Shown here one piece after another: positions 1-8,616 of a stretch of DNA of 64,000 nucleotides (position 1 is the stretch's first letter; each line of letters opens with the position of its first letter). A program made the position numbers and the translations under genes. The notes beneath the pieces were generated by a model, which saw only the letters and a list, made by a program, of their open reading frames with translations, was not told the origin of the DNA and did no database searches. The DNA lies in the NCBI RefSeq assembly GCF_002007485.1, contig NZ_CP015820.1, forward strand, positions 2,379,501 through 2,443,500, given 5' to 3'. The DNA comes from Ditibartonella apihabitans (GTDB taxonomy: Bacteria; Pseudomonadota; Alphaproteobacteria; Rhizobiales; Rhizobiaceae).

Positions 1-161
1 ACAATGCCCTGTTTCTCGTCGGGTCGATTCTGGAAATGACCGGACGAAATAAACTTGCGCTACACGCCTATGAAGATGCCTTGAAAATTTACCCGCAAAT
101 GCAACGCGCGCAAAAACGTGTTGGCGACATTCTTGAAGAACAAACCGGACGGGCTATCTGA
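1..161 (+). CDS. C-terminal end of a TPR-like protein (partial)
   Basis: The window opens inside a reading frame whose codons start at base 3 and which ends with TGA at 159-161, giving about 52 residues. The visible part reads as paired amphipathic helices with a TPR-like signature (LFLVGSILEMTGRNKLALHA, then a second helix with YEDALKIYP). This is typical of a tetratricopeptide repeat near the C-terminus of a protein-interaction or assembly factor. The start and most of the protein lie to the left of the window, so no specific function can be given. It is followed by about 100 bases and then the 6S RNA gene on the same strand. Confidence 0.6.
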   Translation, partial: NALFLVGSILEMTGRNKLALHAYEDALKIYPQMQRAQKRVGDILEEQTGRAI

Positions 162-261
162 TTTCTTCAAAGATTTAGGGATTTAAATAAAACTTGCAAA
201 TTAAGTTTCAAAAACCTGATTGTGGACTGGTAACAAGTCGGGACTTAACCTATATTGGCCG

Positions 262-424
262 AGGCGTTCTGCTCTTCTCGACAGGAATAACTGCATCCCC
301 GGGGCCTTATTGATCTCTAAGGGAGCTGTCCCTGATTAGGCTCGTGGGCCTTTTCATATGGCGCCCACCTACGTTGTAGGTTTCCCGGGATCAAATACAT
401 TCCACCGGTTGCTGCGGATCGCCA
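262..424 (+). ncRNA. ssrS: 6S RNA (ssrS)
   Basis: 6S RNA binds the housekeeping RNA polymerase holoenzyme by imitating an open promoter. Seen directly: a closing helix pairs GGCGTTCTGC (263-272) with GCGGATCGCC (414-423) with one mismatch. An inner helix pairs ATCCC (about 295-299) with GGGAT (about 388-392). Between them lies a long arm with the GTCCCTGATTAGG / CTCGTGGGCC type sequence common in alphaproteobacterial 6S RNAs. A TATATT hexamer at 251-256 sits where a -10 box would give a start near 262. The gene lies directly before a 5-formyltetrahydrofolate cyclo-ligase, the classic ssrS-fau(ygfA) linkage. Ends are set by the closing helix and may be off by a few bases. Confidence 0.85.
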
Positions 425-790
425 CTTTCTTCTCTCAAATTGTTTAGGGCATAAACGATAATCAGTTTATCCTTTTAAGCCATAGCCCATTTCGATTTTG
501 AGCTGCCCTTCTCTTCCTGCTTCAAATTTATCTTTTCACATCGAACTTACAATCATCTTCAAATTGTTTCGATCAATGATCGCAATTTCTGCCCCTTGCC
601 GATCTTTGTGAGGATTTGTGATGATTAAAGAAGCCATGGCGGTTATCGTCACGATTTAAAGGTTTCCACTGTTCTCTTGATAAGATTTTTCAAAACAGCT
701 TTGACAAAACCGGATGATCGTCCATTATCGTTAAAGTTAATCCGGATTTTAACAATAAATTGCAGAGCAGCTTTGAAGAAATAAACGGAA
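425..790. other. gene-free spacer between 6S RNA and fau
   Basis: About 365 A+T-rich bases follow the closing helix of 6S RNA. I see no convincing reading frame and no strong hairpin. An 80-codon frame on the minus strand reaches into the fau gene but has no protein-like character. In other bacteria 6S RNA and fau can be co-transcribed, so this may be a long leader. Confidence 0.5.
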
Positions 791-811
791 GTGGAAGACG
801 TTTCTCGCAAG

Positions 812-1378
812 ATGACCAACAACAAAAAAACGCTTCGACAGGAAGCACTGGCAAGACGTGACCGGATGCGGCAAGAACAGCGCGTTATCATTTCGCAAAA
901 ACTCGTCGATGAGCTTCAAAAGCTGCTTGCCATTTTAAAAGGCAAAACTGTTGCAGGTTTCTGGCCGATCAAAAGCGAAATTGACCCGCGCCCGATTATG
1001 TTGGCACTGAAAGAACATGGATTTAAACTGGCTCTACCTGCCATTATCGATAAAACAACAATGGTTTTCCGAATTTTTGAAGATGAGGGAAAACTCGTTG
1101 ATATGGGGTTTGGTACAGTGGGGCCATCCGAAGACGCGCAAATTGTTACGCCGGAAACACTCCTCGTTCCGCTTTCGGCTTTTGACAGCAAAGGAAACAG
1201 GATCGGTTATGGTGCCGGTTACTATGATCGGGCAATTGCAAGCATGAGGGAAAACGGGCATAACCCTTTATTGATAGGACTTGCTTTTGATTGTCAGGAA
1301 GTTCCATCAATACCGGCCGAGCCACACGATCAAAAATTGGCAATGATACTCACCGAAAGTGGTTTAAGATCGTTTTGA
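812..1378 (+). CDS. fau: 5-formyltetrahydrofolate cyclo-ligase
   Basis: Converts 5-formyl-THF to 5,10-methenyl-THF using ATP, which recycles a storage and inhibitory folate in the cytoplasm. The protein (about 188 residues) has the family's N-terminal basic helix (LRQEALARRDRM), the GFWPIKSEIDPRP segment, and the C-terminal folate/ATP-binding signature around GNRIGYGAGYYDRAIA. The ATG at 812 gives a standard N-terminus. A GTG at 791 would add seven residues, and neither start has a strong ribosome binding site. It follows 6S RNA and is 21 bases upstream of the YmdB-like gene, probably one transcript. Assignment is firm. Confidence 0.93.
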   Translation: MTNNKKTLRQEALARRDRMRQEQRVIISQKLVDELQKLLAILKGKTVAGFWPIKSEIDPRPIMLALKEHGFKLALPAIIDKTTMVFRIFEDEGKLVDMGFGTVGPSEDAQIVTPETLLVPLSAFDSKGNRIGYGAGYYDRAIASMRENGHNPLLIGLAFDCQEVPSIPAEPHDQKLAMILTESGLRSF

Positions 1379-1399
1379 AGAGATGTTTAGAGTAGAATT

Positions 1400-2221
1400 A
1401 TGAGATTTTTATTTTTAGGTGACATGGTTGGCAAATCCGGCCGCACGGCAGTGTTCCAGAAGCTTCCGGGCCTGATATCAAGTCTTAAACTCGACTTTGT
1501 TGTCGTTAACGGCGAAAACGCAGCTTCCGGTTTTGGCATTACCGAAAAAATCTATAATGAAACACTGGAAGCCGGTGCAAATGTTGTAACCACCGGTAAC
1601 CATGCGTTTGACCAGAAAGAAACTTTAAATTATGCCGATCATGCCGACCGGTTTTTAAGACCTGCAAATTTCCCGAAAGGAACGGCAGGCAAAGGTTCGG
1701 GTGTCTATATAGCAAAAAACGGTGCGCGTGTGCTTGTTGCCAATGTTATGGGACGGGTATTCATGCATCCCGATCTTGACGATCCGTTCGAGGCAGCCGA
1801 ACGCATTGTCGGCGAATGTCCGCTCGGCGAGCAGGCCGATGCTGTGATTTTTGATTTCCATGCCGAAGCCACAAGCGAAAAACAATGTTTTGGCCATTTT
1901 CTTGATGGTCGCGCCAGTGTGGTGGTGGGCACCCATACCCATGTTCCGACAGCCGATTATCAGATTTTTAACAGCGGCACAGCCTTCATGTCGGATGCCG
2001 GTATGTGTGGTGATTATGATTCGTCGCTCGGCATGGATAAAGAAGAGCCGCTTAACCGTTTTGTTACAAAAATATCGCGTGGCCGCTATGAACCGGCAAG
2101 TGGCCCCGCCACTATTTGCGGGCTGGCTGTTGAAATTTCCGACCGCACAGGACTTGCAGAAAAAGTATCCGCCTTGCGGCTTGGACCGCGATTGGAAGAA
2201 TGCTTGCCGGATTTTTGGTGA
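1400..2221 (+). CDS. YmdB-like TIGR00282 family metallophosphoesterase
   Basis: 273 residues matching the YmdB/TIGR00282 family. In Bacillus, YmdB is a 2',3'-cyclic nucleotide phosphodiesterase affecting biofilm and motility; the alphaproteobacterial role is not established. Metal-binding motifs are visible in order: FLGDMVGKSGR at the N-terminus, VVNGENAASGFG, TTGNHAFDQKE, FDFHAEATSEK and GTHTHVPTAD. These supply the conserved Asp, Asn, Glu and His ligands of a di-metal site. There is no signal peptide, so it is cytoplasmic. It sits between fau and yebC on the same strand, a common order in Rhizobiales. Confidence 0.92.
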   Translation: MRFLFLGDMVGKSGRTAVFQKLPGLISSLKLDFVVVNGENAASGFGITEKIYNETLEAGANVVTTGNHAFDQKETLNYADHADRFLRPANFPKGTAGKGSGVYIAKNGARVLVANVMGRVFMHPDLDDPFEAAERIVGECPLGEQADAVIFDFHAEATSEKQCFGHFLDGRASVVVGTHTHVPTADYQIFNSGTAFMSDAGMCGDYDSSLGMDKEEPLNRFVTKISRGRYEPASGPATICGLAVEISDRTGLAEKVSALRLGPRLEECLPDFW

Positions 2222-2354
2222 AAGACGGGCAACTCTTTACCTTTTCACTCGTTTTCCGTATAAGGCGCTCATTCAGATTTTTATTAGAACATTGTCCGAC
2301 AGGATACTTCGATCATTCCAAGGCTCGCTGTCGGTGAAAACCGAAAGGTGATCT

Positions 2355-3104
2355 ATGTCAGGCCATTCACAGTTTAAGAATATTATGCATCGCAAAGGTC
2401 GTCAGGATGCGATGCGCTCGAAGATGTTTTCCAAACTCGCCCGCGAAATTACAGTTGCGGCCAAGCTTGGTGTGCCGGATCCTGCGATGAATGCCCGTCT
2501 ACGCTTGGCTGTGCAAAATGCGAGAGCCCAGTCCATGCCGAAAGACAACATCGAACGGGCGATTAAAAAGGCTGCCGGTAATGATAGCGAAAATTATGAA
2601 GAAGTCCGCTACGAGGGTTACGGCCCGGCCGGTGTTGCAGTTATTGTCGAAGCTTTGACAGATAATCGCAACCGTACTGCCTCCAATGTTCGTGCCGCAT
2701 TCACCAAAGCGGGTGGCGCATTGGGTGAAACAGGTTCGGTCGGCTTCATGTTCAATCGCGTTGGCGAAATTGTTTATAAACCGGAAGCCGGTGACGCGGA
2801 TAAAGTTATGGAAGCAGCTATTGAAGCCGGTGCCGATGATGTCCAGTCTGATGAAGATGGCCACGTCATTACCTGTGCTTTTGAAAATGTCGGCGAAGTT
2901 TCCAAAGCACTTGAAGCAGCACTCGGTGAAGCCGAATCGGTCAAAGTCGTCTGGAAGCCGACAACAACAACGCCGATTGATGAAGAAAAAGCCGAATCGG
3001 TTCTTCGTCTGATTTCCACTTTGGAAGAAGATGAAGACGTCCAAAACGTCTATGCCAATTTCGAGGTGAGTGACGAAGTCATGGCAAAGCTTGCCGCCGA
3101 ATAA
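2355..3104 (+). CDS. yebC: YebC/PmpR family DNA-binding regulator or translation factor
   Basis: 249 residues, normal length for the family. It opens with the hallmark [18 protein letters not shown] and carries the [13 protein letters not shown] and [19 protein letters not shown] blocks. Family members were described as transcriptional regulators (PmpR), and recent work on relatives points to relief of ribosome stalling at proline tracts. The sequence alone cannot separate these roles. EF-P, which also acts at proline stalls, lies about 5 kb away on the other strand. The ATG has GAAAGGTG upstream. A rho-independent terminator follows at 3136-3178. Confidence 0.95.
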   Translation: MSGHSQFKNIMHRKGRQDAMRSKMFSKLAREITVAAKLGVPDPAMNARLRLAVQNARAQSMPKDNIERAIKKAAGNDSENYEEVRYEGYGPAGVAVIVEALTDNRNRTASNVRAAFTKAGGALGETGSVGFMFNRVGEIVYKPEAGDADKVMEAAIEAGADDVQSDEDGHVITCAFENVGEVSKALEAALGEAESVKVVWKPTTTTPIDEEKAESVLRLISTLEEDEDVQNVYANFEVSDEVMAKLAAE

Positions 3105-3135
3105 GTTTATTCTTGAAGTTTCCAATTGAATTGTT

Positions 3136-3178
3136 CCGGCTTTCGGGTGTTTTTTAAACTCCCGCAAGCCGGTTTTTT
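3136..3178 (+). terminator. rho-independent terminator after yebC
   Basis: CCGGCTTTCGGG (3136-3147) can fold back on CCCGCAAGCCGG (3161-3172) and is followed by a run of six T. It lies 31 bases after the yebC stop and ends the fau-ymdB-yebC transcript. Confidence 0.85.
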
Positions 3179-3398
3179 ATTGAGGCGGCGAATTTATTTT
3201 CCGTTCTCCGGATTTATTCACCTCTTCAAAAACCATTTGTTTGTTGAAAAGTAGGTTTTTCAGGAACGGACTTTTTATCGGGCTGTTTGTTATTTTTTCG
3301 TGCTTTTATCTTCTTCTCTACCATTTGAACAAAAGCTTTCGGCTAAGGTTCAAGACGGGCAGTTGGAAAATTGTCACTATCCCGATAACTGTGATGTT

Positions 3399-3434
3399 TA
3401 AAAAAATAAAAAACCCGCCGGATTGGCGGGTTTT
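3399..3434 (-). terminator. rho-independent terminator after rpmE
   Basis: On the minus strand CCCGCC and GGCGGG (3414-3419 and 3425-3430) form a short GC-rich stem followed by a T-rich tract (the A-rich stretch at 3399-3413). It is about 20 bases past the L31 stop codon. Confidence 0.8.
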
Positions 3435-3453
3435 AAAGGGAAATAGAAACTTA

Positions 3454-3675
3454 TTAAAGGCCGAGATTGCCAAAACGGTTTTTGAACTTGGAAACACGAC
3501 CACCGCGATCAACGAGAGTCTGTGAACCACCAGTCCATGCCGGATGTGTTCTCGGATCAATATCAAGATTCATGGTATCACCCTCTTTGCCCCATGTGGA
3601 GCGGGTGAAATACTCGGTGCCATCTGTCATCACAACCTTGATGGTGTGGTAATCGGGATGAATATCAGCTTTCAT
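3454..3675 (-). CDS. rpmE: 50S ribosomal protein L31
   Basis: 73 residues beginning [20 protein letters not shown] and ending in the [10 protein letters not shown] tail of L31, a small protein bridging the large and small ribosomal subunits. There are no cysteines, so this is the C-minus form without a zinc ribbon, as is usual in alphaproteobacteria. A single-gene transcript with its own terminator is likely. It is divergent from the ABC exporter gene at 3844. Confidence 0.97.
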   Translation of the reverse strand: MKADIHPDYHTIKVVMTDGTEYFTRSTWGKEGDTMNLDIDPRTHPAWTGGSQTLVDRGGRVSKFKNRFGNLGL

Positions 3676-3843
3676 GACGCGAACTTCCTGCTTCTAACGG
3701 TAACGAACGGTTACATGGTGTATTTTCATGATGCCATCCGTTCATCAATTTGGTAAACAAAGCCCGGGCATGGCCGGACTTTGATAAAAATCTGGTGTTG
3801 CCTATACAACAGCACGAACGATAGCACAAGGGCACAATAGAAT

Positions 3844-5637
3844 ATGGATAAGAAGAACAGCATGGAAAATGGCGAAAAAAGACTATCTGCCCCGAAAAAA
3901 CATAGCTTGCGTCCATTATCAGCACTGCAACCTTATGTATTCCGTTATAAAAAACTTGCCTTTTCGGCTGCTGTTTCTTTGATTGTTGCAGCCCTTGTTA
4001 TGTTGGCTCTTCCCATCGCTATCCGCCGTATGCTCGATCATGGCTTTAGTTTAAGCAACGGCACCATGATCAATTCCTATTTTGCGGTGCTGTTTTTGCT
4101 TGCTGCAATTCTGGCTCTTGCTTCAGCCGGACGTTATTATTCGGTGATTACTTTGGGAGAACATGTGGTGGCGGATCTCCGGCGTGATGTTTTTTCCCAT
4201 ATTATCAACCTGTCACCGGAATTTTTCGATAAATCCCGTTCCGGTGAAATTATCTCGCGCTTATCTGCTGATACAACGCAAGTAAAATCGGCTGTCGGTG
4301 CTACAGCTTCGGTTTTCTTACGCAATATTATCATGGCTGTTGGCGCCATTATCATGATGATTGTGACCAGTCCGAAACTGTCGGCAATGGTGCTTGTGGC
4401 AATTCCCATTGTTGTTATTCCGCTTATTGTTTTCGGCCGCAAAGTGCGCAAAAGAACCCGCCTCGCACAAGACCACCTTGCCGATGCGACAGCACTTGCT
4501 TCCGAACAGGTGAGCGCTATCCGCACCATTCAGGCTTTTACGGCAGAAAAAAGTGTCAATAAGCGGTTTTCTCAACTGATCGAACGAGCTTTCCAATCGG
4601 CACGCGGCTCCATTCTGTCGCGCGCGTTTTTAACCGCTTTTGCCATTTTCCTTGTCTTTGGCAGCGTTGTAGCGGTGTTATGGATTGGCTCGAACGATGT
4701 CTTGAATAAAACCATGACAGCCGGAACATTGGGGCAATTCGTGCTCTATGCGGTTTTCGGTGCTAGCGCATTCGGCCAATTATCGGAAGTTGGCGCCGAG
4801 CTTGCACAGGCAACAGGCGCGGCCGAAAGACTTGCCGAACTGCTTGTTGAAAAAACAGCAATTACCGTTCCCGCCTCCCCGTTAAAACTGCCTGAACCGG
4901 CACGGGGTGCAATCAACTTCAATCATGTCGAATTTGCCTATCCAACCAGAAAATCACAACCTGTCTTGCACAATTTGACATTTTCGATCAAAGCCGGAGA
5001 GACGGTTGCCTTTGTCGGCCCCTCCGGCGGCGGCAAAAGTACAATTTTTTCATTGATTTTGCGGTTTTATGATCCCGATAGCGGCAATATTACTTTCGAT
5101 GGGACGGAAATTTCCAAAGTCAAGCTTGAGGATTTACGCTCGCGTATTGCCTATGTACCGCAGGATGTCGCCATTTTTGATGGAACTTTGCGGGAAAATA
5201 TCGCCTTTGGTAATCCTTTGGCCGATAATAAAGCTATTGAAGAAGCGGCCGAGGCTGCCCATGCACTCGACTTCATTCATAATTTGAAAGACGGTTTTGA
5301 AACTGAAGTCGGCGAGCGCGGCATTACCCTTTCAGGCGGGCAGAAGCAACGTATAGCCATTGCACGTGCAATTTTGCGCAATGCGCCGCTTCTTTTGCTT
5401 GACGAAGCGACATCTGCACTCGACGCAGAAAACGAGATGCTTGTACAAAGAGCGCTTGAAGGATTAATGAAAAATCGCACAACACTGGTTATCGCCCACC
5501 GTTTGGCAACAGTTTTGAAAGCCGACAGAATTGTTGTTCTTGATAAAGGTGCTATTGTCGAAGAAGGTACACATGACGAACTTGTTGCTCAAAACGGCCT
5601 TTATGCGCGTTTGGCAAAACTACAATTCTCGCATTGA
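3844..5637 (+). CDS. MsbA-like ABC exporter (fused membrane and ATPase domains)
   Basis: 597 residues. About six membrane helices lie in residues 35-330 (type IV exporter fold, with the ADLRRDVFSHIINLSPEFFD coupling region). The ATPase domain follows in residues 355-597, with Walker A GPSGGGKST, the Q-loop near YVPQDVAIFDGTLRENIAFG, signature LSGGQKQR, Walker B LLLLDEATSALD and the H-loop HRLAT. As a half-transporter it should work as a homodimer in the inner membrane, exporting lipid, peptide or drug-like substrates. The substrate cannot be told from sequence. It is followed 50 bases later by an FAD oxidoreductase on the same strand, and the functional link, if any, is unknown. Confidence 0.93.
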   Translation: MDKKNSMENGEKRLSAPKKHSLRPLSALQPYVFRYKKLAFSAAVSLIVAALVMLALPIAIRRMLDHGFSLSNGTMINSYFAVLFLLAAILALASAGRYYSVITLGEHVVADLRRDVFSHIINLSPEFFDKSRSGEIISRLSADTTQVKSAVGATASVFLRNIIMAVGAIIMMIVTSPKLSAMVLVAIPIVVIPLIVFGRKVRKRTRLAQDHLADATALASEQVSAIRTIQAFTAEKSVNKRFSQLIERAFQSARGSILSRAFLTAFAIFLVFGSVVAVLWIGSNDVLNKTMTAGTLGQFVLYAVFGASAFGQLSEVGAELAQATGAAERLAELLVEKTAITVPASPLKLPEPARGAINFNHVEFAYPTRKSQPVLHNLTFSIKAGETVAFVGPSGGGKSTIFSLILRFYDPDSGNITFDGTEISKVKLEDLRSRIAYVPQDVAIFDGTLRENIAFGNPLADNKAIEEAAEAAHALDFIHNLKDGFETEVGERGITLSGGQKQRIAIARAILRNAPLLLLDEATSALDAENEMLVQRALEGLMKNRTTLVIAHRLATVLKADRIVVLDKGAIVEEGTHDELVAQNGLYARLAKLQFSH

Positions 5638-5686
5638 CGACAATTCAGAGAAAAGAAAATACAGGGATTAGAAAACAGGCCATATT

Positions 5687-7009
5687 ATGGTTCAGATTCG
5701 CGTTGAGCCCAAAATTGACGGCGTTTCGGGTTGGTTTGCCACATCGCCCGATCACGACCAGACGATTGGCAAAAGCTTTGAAGACAATAAAGACTTTGAT
5801 TTTGTGATTATCGGAGCAGGCTTTATCGGCCTTTCCTTGGCTCATCGGCTCTCCGAACGACAACCGGATGCCAAGATTGCGGTCATTGATGCGCTTAAAG
5901 TTGGCGAAGGCACTTCGGGGCGGAATGCCGGCTTTATCATTGATGTCCCTCACAATGTGGATGGCGGCAAAACAACCCCCGATCATGACCGGCGGCTTTA
6001 TGCATTGAATAAATTTTCCATAAAGCGTTTGCGTGATTTTAAAGACCGTTTTGCTATTTCCTGTGACTGGCAGGAAAGCGGTAAATATATGGCCGCCCAT
6101 GAAACGAGCAACCTCGGCAATCTTGACCATTTTGCCGAACAACTCAAAAATGACGGGTTTGATTATCAGGATATTGCTGGAGACGATTTAGCGAAACGAT
6201 TGGGAACTACCTATTATCAACGGGCAATCTATACACCGGGCAATGTTCTTGTTAATCCTGCCGCACTTATCCGTGGTATTGCCAAAGCCTTGCCACCATC
6301 TGTCAGCCTTTTCGAACAAACACCCGTTACAGAAATCACTTATGGTTCAAAGCATGTGATTAGAACCACCCGCGGGCGTATTACGGCAAAATTTATCTTC
6401 GAGGCAGGCAATATTTTTAACAGTGAATTCGGCTATGAAAAGCACCGTCTTGCACCTGTTTACACTTATGCCAGCCTGACGAAACCGCTTGAGGCTGATG
6501 ATTTGGAAAAGCATTTTTCCAATGTAAAACCTTGGGGCATCACCTCGGCTCATCCGGCAGGAACGACAGTGCGCTATACACCAGACCACCGCATCTTTAT
6601 TCGTAATATATTGCGTTTTGCCCCGACATTGACGACTTCAAAAGATGATCTCGACTTTGCCTTGACCCACCATAGGCGTTCGTTCGAGAACCGTTTCCCT
6701 ATGCTTTCCCATATCCCGTTTGAATACACCTGGGGCGGAATGATTGCCGTTACGCTTAACCAGAATTATGTTTTCCATAAACCTGCCGAAAACATCATGG
6801 TTTTGAATGGCTGTAACGGCGTTGGCGTAGCAAAAGGCACATATCTCGGTGTTTGCGCGGCGGACTTTATTTCTGGTGACGATAATGAAGAAATCCGCTT
6901 CATTCGCGAGAACAGTCATCCGAGCTTTATTATTCCCGATCCGATCCGTTCGCTTGTTGCCCGATACCGTTTGAAAAAGGAACAAGCCGCTGCTGGTGGT
7001 GATTTATGA
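5687..7009 (+). CDS. FAD-dependent oxidoreductase, DAO (DadA-like) family
   Basis: 440 residues. A dinucleotide-binding fold starts around residue 44 with the FVIIGAGFIGLSLAHRLSE signature (GxGxxG), followed by an acidic strand end (AVIDALKVGEGTSGRNAG), the second FAD contact typical of glycine/D-amino-acid oxidases. The C-terminal part holds the substrate barrel and a closing ATLNxNYVF/NGCNGVGVAKGT type flavin-binding segment. Members oxidise small amines or amino acids, or modify tRNA. The exact substrate is not evident. About 40 residues precede the FAD fold, longer than usual. The gene ends before a bidirectional terminator. Confidence 0.88.
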   Translation: MVQIRVEPKIDGVSGWFATSPDHDQTIGKSFEDNKDFDFVIIGAGFIGLSLAHRLSERQPDAKIAVIDALKVGEGTSGRNAGFIIDVPHNVDGGKTTPDHDRRLYALNKFSIKRLRDFKDRFAISCDWQESGKYMAAHETSNLGNLDHFAEQLKNDGFDYQDIAGDDLAKRLGTTYYQRAIYTPGNVLVNPAALIRGIAKALPPSVSLFEQTPVTEITYGSKHVIRTTRGRITAKFIFEAGNIFNSEFGYEKHRLAPVYTYASLTKPLEADDLEKHFSNVKPWGITSAHPAGTTVRYTPDHRIFIRNILRFAPTLTTSKDDLDFALTHHRRSFENRFPMLSHIPFEYTWGGMIAVTLNQNYVFHKPAENIMVLNGCNGVGVAKGTYLGVCAADFISGDDNEEIRFIRENSHPSFIIPDPIRSLVARYRLKKEQAAAGGDL

Positions 7010-7060
7010 AGTGAGAACATCTCAAGCGAAACAAGTATGTGCAGGATTTAACTCAAAAAA

Positions 7061-7085
7061 ATTCCCGCTTTTTTAAAGCGGGAAT
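7061..7085. terminator. bidirectional terminator between FAD oxidoreductase and suhB
   Basis: ATTCCCGCTT (7061-7070) pairs with AAGCGGGAAT (7076-7085), leaving a short loop. A-rich sequence lies on the left and a T-containing tail on the right, so it can serve the + strand gene ending at 7009 and the - strand gene ending at 7122. Confidence 0.8.
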
Positions 7086-7121
7086 GGAATTTGATAGAAT
7101 TTTTTGAACAGAGCTTAGCCA

Positions 7122-7913
7122 TCAAATCGGTTTTTTGATCGTCTTCATCAGTGCTTTATGAATAAGCTCGTTTCCGGCAACGATATTCTTTTTCCCGAAG
7201 ATATTCTGCCCGCCATCCTTGTCACTGACAAAGCCGCCAGCTTCCCGAACCATCAAAAGGCCAGCCGCCATATCCCATGGCTGTAGATTATCTTCCCAAA
7301 AACCGTCAAGACGACCGGCTGCAACATAAGCAAGATCAACCGCAGCCGCACCCATGCGTCGGATACCGGCCACTTCGGCCATCACATTGCGCAGTTCAAC
7401 AAGATATTCGCCATGATGACCACGACCAAGATGAGGAATACCTGTTCCGATAACGCAATCTTCAAGCTTGCGACGATTGGCAACCCGCATGCGCCTGTCA
7501 TTTAAAAACACGCCACCACCGCGCTCGGCAGTGAAGAGTTCATCCATTGCGGGATTATAAATCACACCGGCAACAATCTGGCCCTGACGTTCCAATGCAA
7601 TCGAAACGCCGAAAAAAGGTATACCGTGAAGAAAATTGGTTGTTCCATCAAGCGGGTCGACAATAAAACGATGTTGGGTGTCGCTACCGTTGATCTCGCC
7701 CGATTCTTCCATGAGAAAACAATAATCCGGACGCGCTTTTAAAAGCTCTGTCCGGACAATATCTTCTGCGCGTCGATCGGCCTGGCTGACATAATCGGCC
7801 GGACCTTTCAAAGACACCTGAAGATTTTGTACCTCGCCATAGTCACGGGCAAGCGACCGCCCCGCTTTCATTGCCGCTTGTACCATGACATTCATTATCG
7901 CTGAACGCGCCAT
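7122..7913 (-). CDS. suhB: inositol-1-monophosphatase (SuhB family)
   Basis: 263 residues. All Mg-dependent phosphatase motifs are present: EESGE, DPLDGTTNF and PWDMAAGLLMVREAGG. The enzyme hydrolyses inositol-1-phosphate and related sugar phosphates; in enteric bacteria SuhB also joins the rRNA antitermination complex. The ATG at 7913 has AAGGA eight bases upstream, overlapping the end of efp, so I prefer it to the TTG one codon earlier. It starts 11 bases after efp, suggesting an efp-suhB transcript ending at the 7061-7085 hairpin. Confidence 0.95.
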   Translation of the reverse strand: MARSAIMNVMVQAAMKAGRSLARDYGEVQNLQVSLKGPADYVSQADRRAEDIVRTELLKARPDYCFLMEESGEINGSDTQHRFIVDPLDGTTNFLHGIPFFGVSIALERQGQIVAGVIYNPAMDELFTAERGGGVFLNDRRMRVANRRKLEDCVIGTGIPHLGRGHHGEYLVELRNVMAEVAGIRRMGAAAVDLAYVAAGRLDGFWEDNLQPWDMAAGLLMVREAGGFVSDKDGGQNIFGKKNIVAGNELIHKALMKTIKKPI

Positions 7914-7924
7914 CAAACCAATCC

Positions 7925-8488
7925 TTAATCTGCACGACGCAGATAAATAAGCTCGTTTGTATCGACAACCACTTTCTCGCCTGAAGAAATAAACGGCGGC
8001 ACAAGAATGCGGATGCCATTTTCGAGAACCGCCGGCTTATAGGAAGAAGCAGCAGTTTGCCCCTTAACAACCGGATCGGCTTCGGTAATCGTCAATGTGA
8101 CCTGATCTGGCAAATCGATGCCGATCGGCTTTTCTTCATAAAGTTCAACCGTGACCTTCATGCCATCCTGAAGGAAAGCAGCACGCTCGCCAACAAAATC
8201 TTTCTGCAATTCAAGTTGCTCGAAAGTTTCCGAATCCATGAAAACAAGTGCGTCACCCTGCTCGTAAAGGAACGTATAGTCCTTCTGTTCGAGTCTTACT
8301 TTTTCAACAGTTTCAGCTGCGCGGAAACGCTCATTCAATTTTGTTCCATCAAGCAGGTTTTTCAATTCGACCTGATTGAATGCACCACCTTTTCCCGGTT
8401 TGACTGCATTGCATTTGACTGCAACCCAGAGGCTGCCATTATGTTCAATCACATTACCCGGGCGGATTTCATTACCATTGATCTTCAT
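7925..8488 (-). CDS. efp: translation elongation factor P
   Basis: 187 residues, typical three-domain EF-P length. It starts [18 protein letters not shown] and has the loop lysine in [16 protein letters not shown], the residue beta-lysylated by EpmA/EpmB in many proteobacteria. EF-P stimulates peptide bond formation at polyproline stretches. No modification genes are visible in the window. Directly upstream of suhB and probably co-transcribed. Confidence 0.97.
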   Translation of the reverse strand: MKINGNEIRPGNVIEHNGSLWVAVKCNAVKPGKGGAFNQVELKNLLDGTKLNERFRAAETVEKVRLEQKDYTFLYEQGDALVFMDSETFEQLELQKDFVGERAAFLQDGMKVTVELYEEKPIGIDLPDQVTLTITEADPVVKGQTAASSYKPAVLENGIRILVPPFISSGEKVVVDTNELIYLRRAD

Positions 8489-8616
8489 CTTTTTTATCCG
8501 ACATTAGATTATTGTGGAATAAGGACATTTGAAAATGTTCTTGATTAATCTGTTCAAGACCATAAAAAAAGTCTTTAAGCAAGGGGCGGCTTCAAATTTA
8601 AGGACATGCTTGAACT

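Noticed and set aside
2499..3167. 222-codon - strand frame antisense to yebC
   Set aside because: Covered by the well-conserved yebC gene.
3241..3525. 94-codon + strand frame before rpmE
   Set aside because: Runs through the rpmE terminator and into rpmE on the other strand.
3700..3714. GTAAC-GAACG-GTTAC dyad upstream of rpmE, considered as a Zur box
   Set aside because: Does not match the known alphaproteobacterial Zur consensus, and this L31 has no zinc ligands, so zinc control is not expected.
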